Positions 7,614 to 8,561 of a stretch of DNA of 8,561 nucleotides are shown here, one piece after another. Position 1 is the first letter of the stretch. Every line of letters begins with the position of its first letter. Origin of the DNA: Pseudomonadota bacterium (GTDB lineage: Bacteria > Pseudomonadota > Alphaproteobacteria > Sphingomonadales > Sphingomonadaceae); contig JARXKO010000058.1 in NCBI GenBank assembly GCA_030271595.1, forward strand, positions 1 to 8,561, read 5' to 3'. A model generated the notes under the pieces. That model had not been told where the DNA came from, did no database searches, and was given only the letters and a program-made list of their open reading frames with translations. Both the position numbers and the translations under genes were made by a program.

Positions 7614-7637
7614 GGGCTGGGGCGATCCTTCAGATGC

Positions 7638-7675
7638 AAAAAGGGGCGGCCCAGCCTTTATGACCGAGCCGCCCC
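7638..7675 (-). terminator. Intrinsic terminator after tsf
   Basis: On the minus strand GGGGCGGC (7675-7668) pairs perfectly with GCCGCCCC (7650-7643) and is followed at once by five T (7642-7638). The stem can extend by four further pairs (two Watson-Crick, two G-T), giving about 12 pairs around a 9-base loop (7663-7655). It lies 29 bases after the tsf stop and is one-directional: the plus-strand side has no T run. The last T is only 24 bases before the pyrH ATG, so partial read-through is likely unless pyrH has its own start site. Confidence 0.88.
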
Positions 7676-7704
7676 GTTGCCAACTGCAAAGCAGCCGCGG
7701 TTCG

Positions 7705-8561
7705 TCAGGCGACCGGTTCGGGCTTGGCGGTGCCGGCTGCTGCCGCGACTTCGGCGGCGAAATCGCTTTCCTTCTTTTCGATGCCTTCGCCGAGCTGGAA
7801 GCGCTTGAACGCCTTCAGCGTGATCGGCGAGCCCGAGTCCTTGCCAGCCTCGGCAACGACGTCGGCGACCGGGGTTTTGTTGTCCATGACGAACAGCTGC
7901 GAAAGGAGCGCATTCTCCTTCTTGAACTTGGCCATCGTCCCTTCGACCATCTTGGCGATGATCTCGGCCGGCTTGCCGCTTTCATTGGCCTTGTCGGTGG
8001 CGATCGAGCGTTCGCGCGCAAGCAAATCCGGGTCGAGGCCCTCGGCATCGAGCGCCAGCGGATTGGCGGCGGCGATGTGCATCGCGATCTGCTTGCCGAG
8101 CGCGGCCAGCGTATCGGCTGGAGCAGAGCCCTCAAGCGCGACCAGAACGCCGATCTTGCCCATGTTGGGGGCGGCGGCATTGTGGACGTAACTGACCACC
8201 GCGCCCTCGGCGACGGCGAGCGTCGCTGCACGGCGCAGCGACTGGTTTTCGCCGATGGTGGCGATATTGTCGGTCAGCTTTTCCTCGACCGTCCCGCCCG
8301 AGGGATACGCCGCGGCCTTGAGCGCTTCGATATCGTCGCCGGTGGTCAGAGCGATTTGCGAAACTTCGCGCACAAACTCCTGGAACTGCTCGTTCTTGCC
8401 GACGAAATCGGTCTCAGAATTGACTTCGACGAGCGCGCCTTTGGTGCCCGAAACGGCAACCCCGACGAGGCCTTCGGCGGCGGTTCGACCGGCCTTTTTG
8501 GCCGCGGCCGACAGGCCTTTGGCGCGCAACCAGTCGATCGCCGCCTCCATATTGCCGCCGG
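7705..8561 (-). CDS. tsf: Translation elongation factor Ts (5' end outside window)
   Basis: Guanine nucleotide exchange factor that recycles EF-Tu from the GDP to the GTP form. About 284 codons are visible. The ATG at 8550 is internal: the frame continues upstream as Gly-Gly-Asn to the window edge, and [13 protein letters not shown] aligns with the region around residue 34 of E. coli EF-Ts, so about 30 N-terminal residues are missing. Counting from that Met, [13 protein letters not shown] (16-28) leads into the conserved [13 protein letters not shown] (44-56). Its Asp and Phe (48 and 49) correspond to the pair in E. coli that disturbs the EF-Tu magnesium site. The dimerisation/core region includes [12 protein letters not shown] (153-164). 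The protein ends in an Ala-rich tail, KPEPVA. In most bacteria tsf is the second gene of an rpsB-tsf operon, so rpsB is expected just beyond the right edge. A terminator follows the stop. Confidence 0.97.
   Translation of the reverse strand, partial: GGNMEAAIDWLRAKGLSAAAKKAGRTAAEGLVGVAVSGTKGALVEVNSETDFVGKNEQFQEFVREVSQIALTTGDDIEALKAAAYPSGGTVEEKLTDNIATIGENQSLRRAATLAVAEGAVVSYVHNAAAPNMGKIGVLVALEGSAPADTLAALGKQIAMHIAAANPLALDAEGLDPDLLARERSIATDKANESGKPAEIIAKMVEGTMAKFKKENALLSQLFVMDNKTPVADVVAEAGKDSGSPITLKAFKRFQLGEGIEKKESDFAAEVAAAAGTAKPEPVA

Overview
This GC-rich window carries one unbroken minus-strand block of conserved housekeeping genes. In transcription order it reads tsf (5' end outside the window), then pyrH, frr, uppS, cdsA, dxr, rseP and bamA (3' end outside the window). 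The gene order, the single-PDZ RseP, the very short CdsA and the high GC content suggest an alphaproteobacterium, most likely of the order Sphingomonadales. That placement is inferred from gene order and protein style and was not tested by a search.

Layout. Positions 7705-8561 hold most of tsf (elongation factor Ts). It is followed by a strong intrinsic terminator at 7638-7675, only 24 bases before the pyrH start codon. From pyrH to rseP the genes are packed: pyrH and frr are 3 bases apart, and the next four junctions all overlap (GTGA, ATGA, GTGA and TGATG). A 76-base spacer at 2592-2667 separates rseP from bamA. bamA is read without interruption from a GTG codon to the left edge (863 complete codons). 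Nothing real was found on the plus strand, and there is no gene-free stretch longer than 91 bases.

How the genes fit together. Tsf, PyrH (UMP kinase) and Frr (ribosome recycling) serve translation and nucleotide supply. Dxr makes isoprenoid precursors, and UppS turns C5 units into the undecaprenyl carrier used for wall and envelope polysaccharides. CdsA makes CDP-diacylglycerol for phospholipids. RseP is an inner-membrane site-2 protease usually linked to envelope stress signalling. BamA is the core of the outer-membrane protein insertion machine. The block therefore joins translation with envelope biogenesis.

No undescribed system is visible. The points worth a second look are modest: the terminator almost touching pyrH, the chain of coupled starts, the rseP-bamA spacer with an ambiguous bamA start, and a BamA barrel with two predicted loop cysteine pairs and an enlarged late loop.
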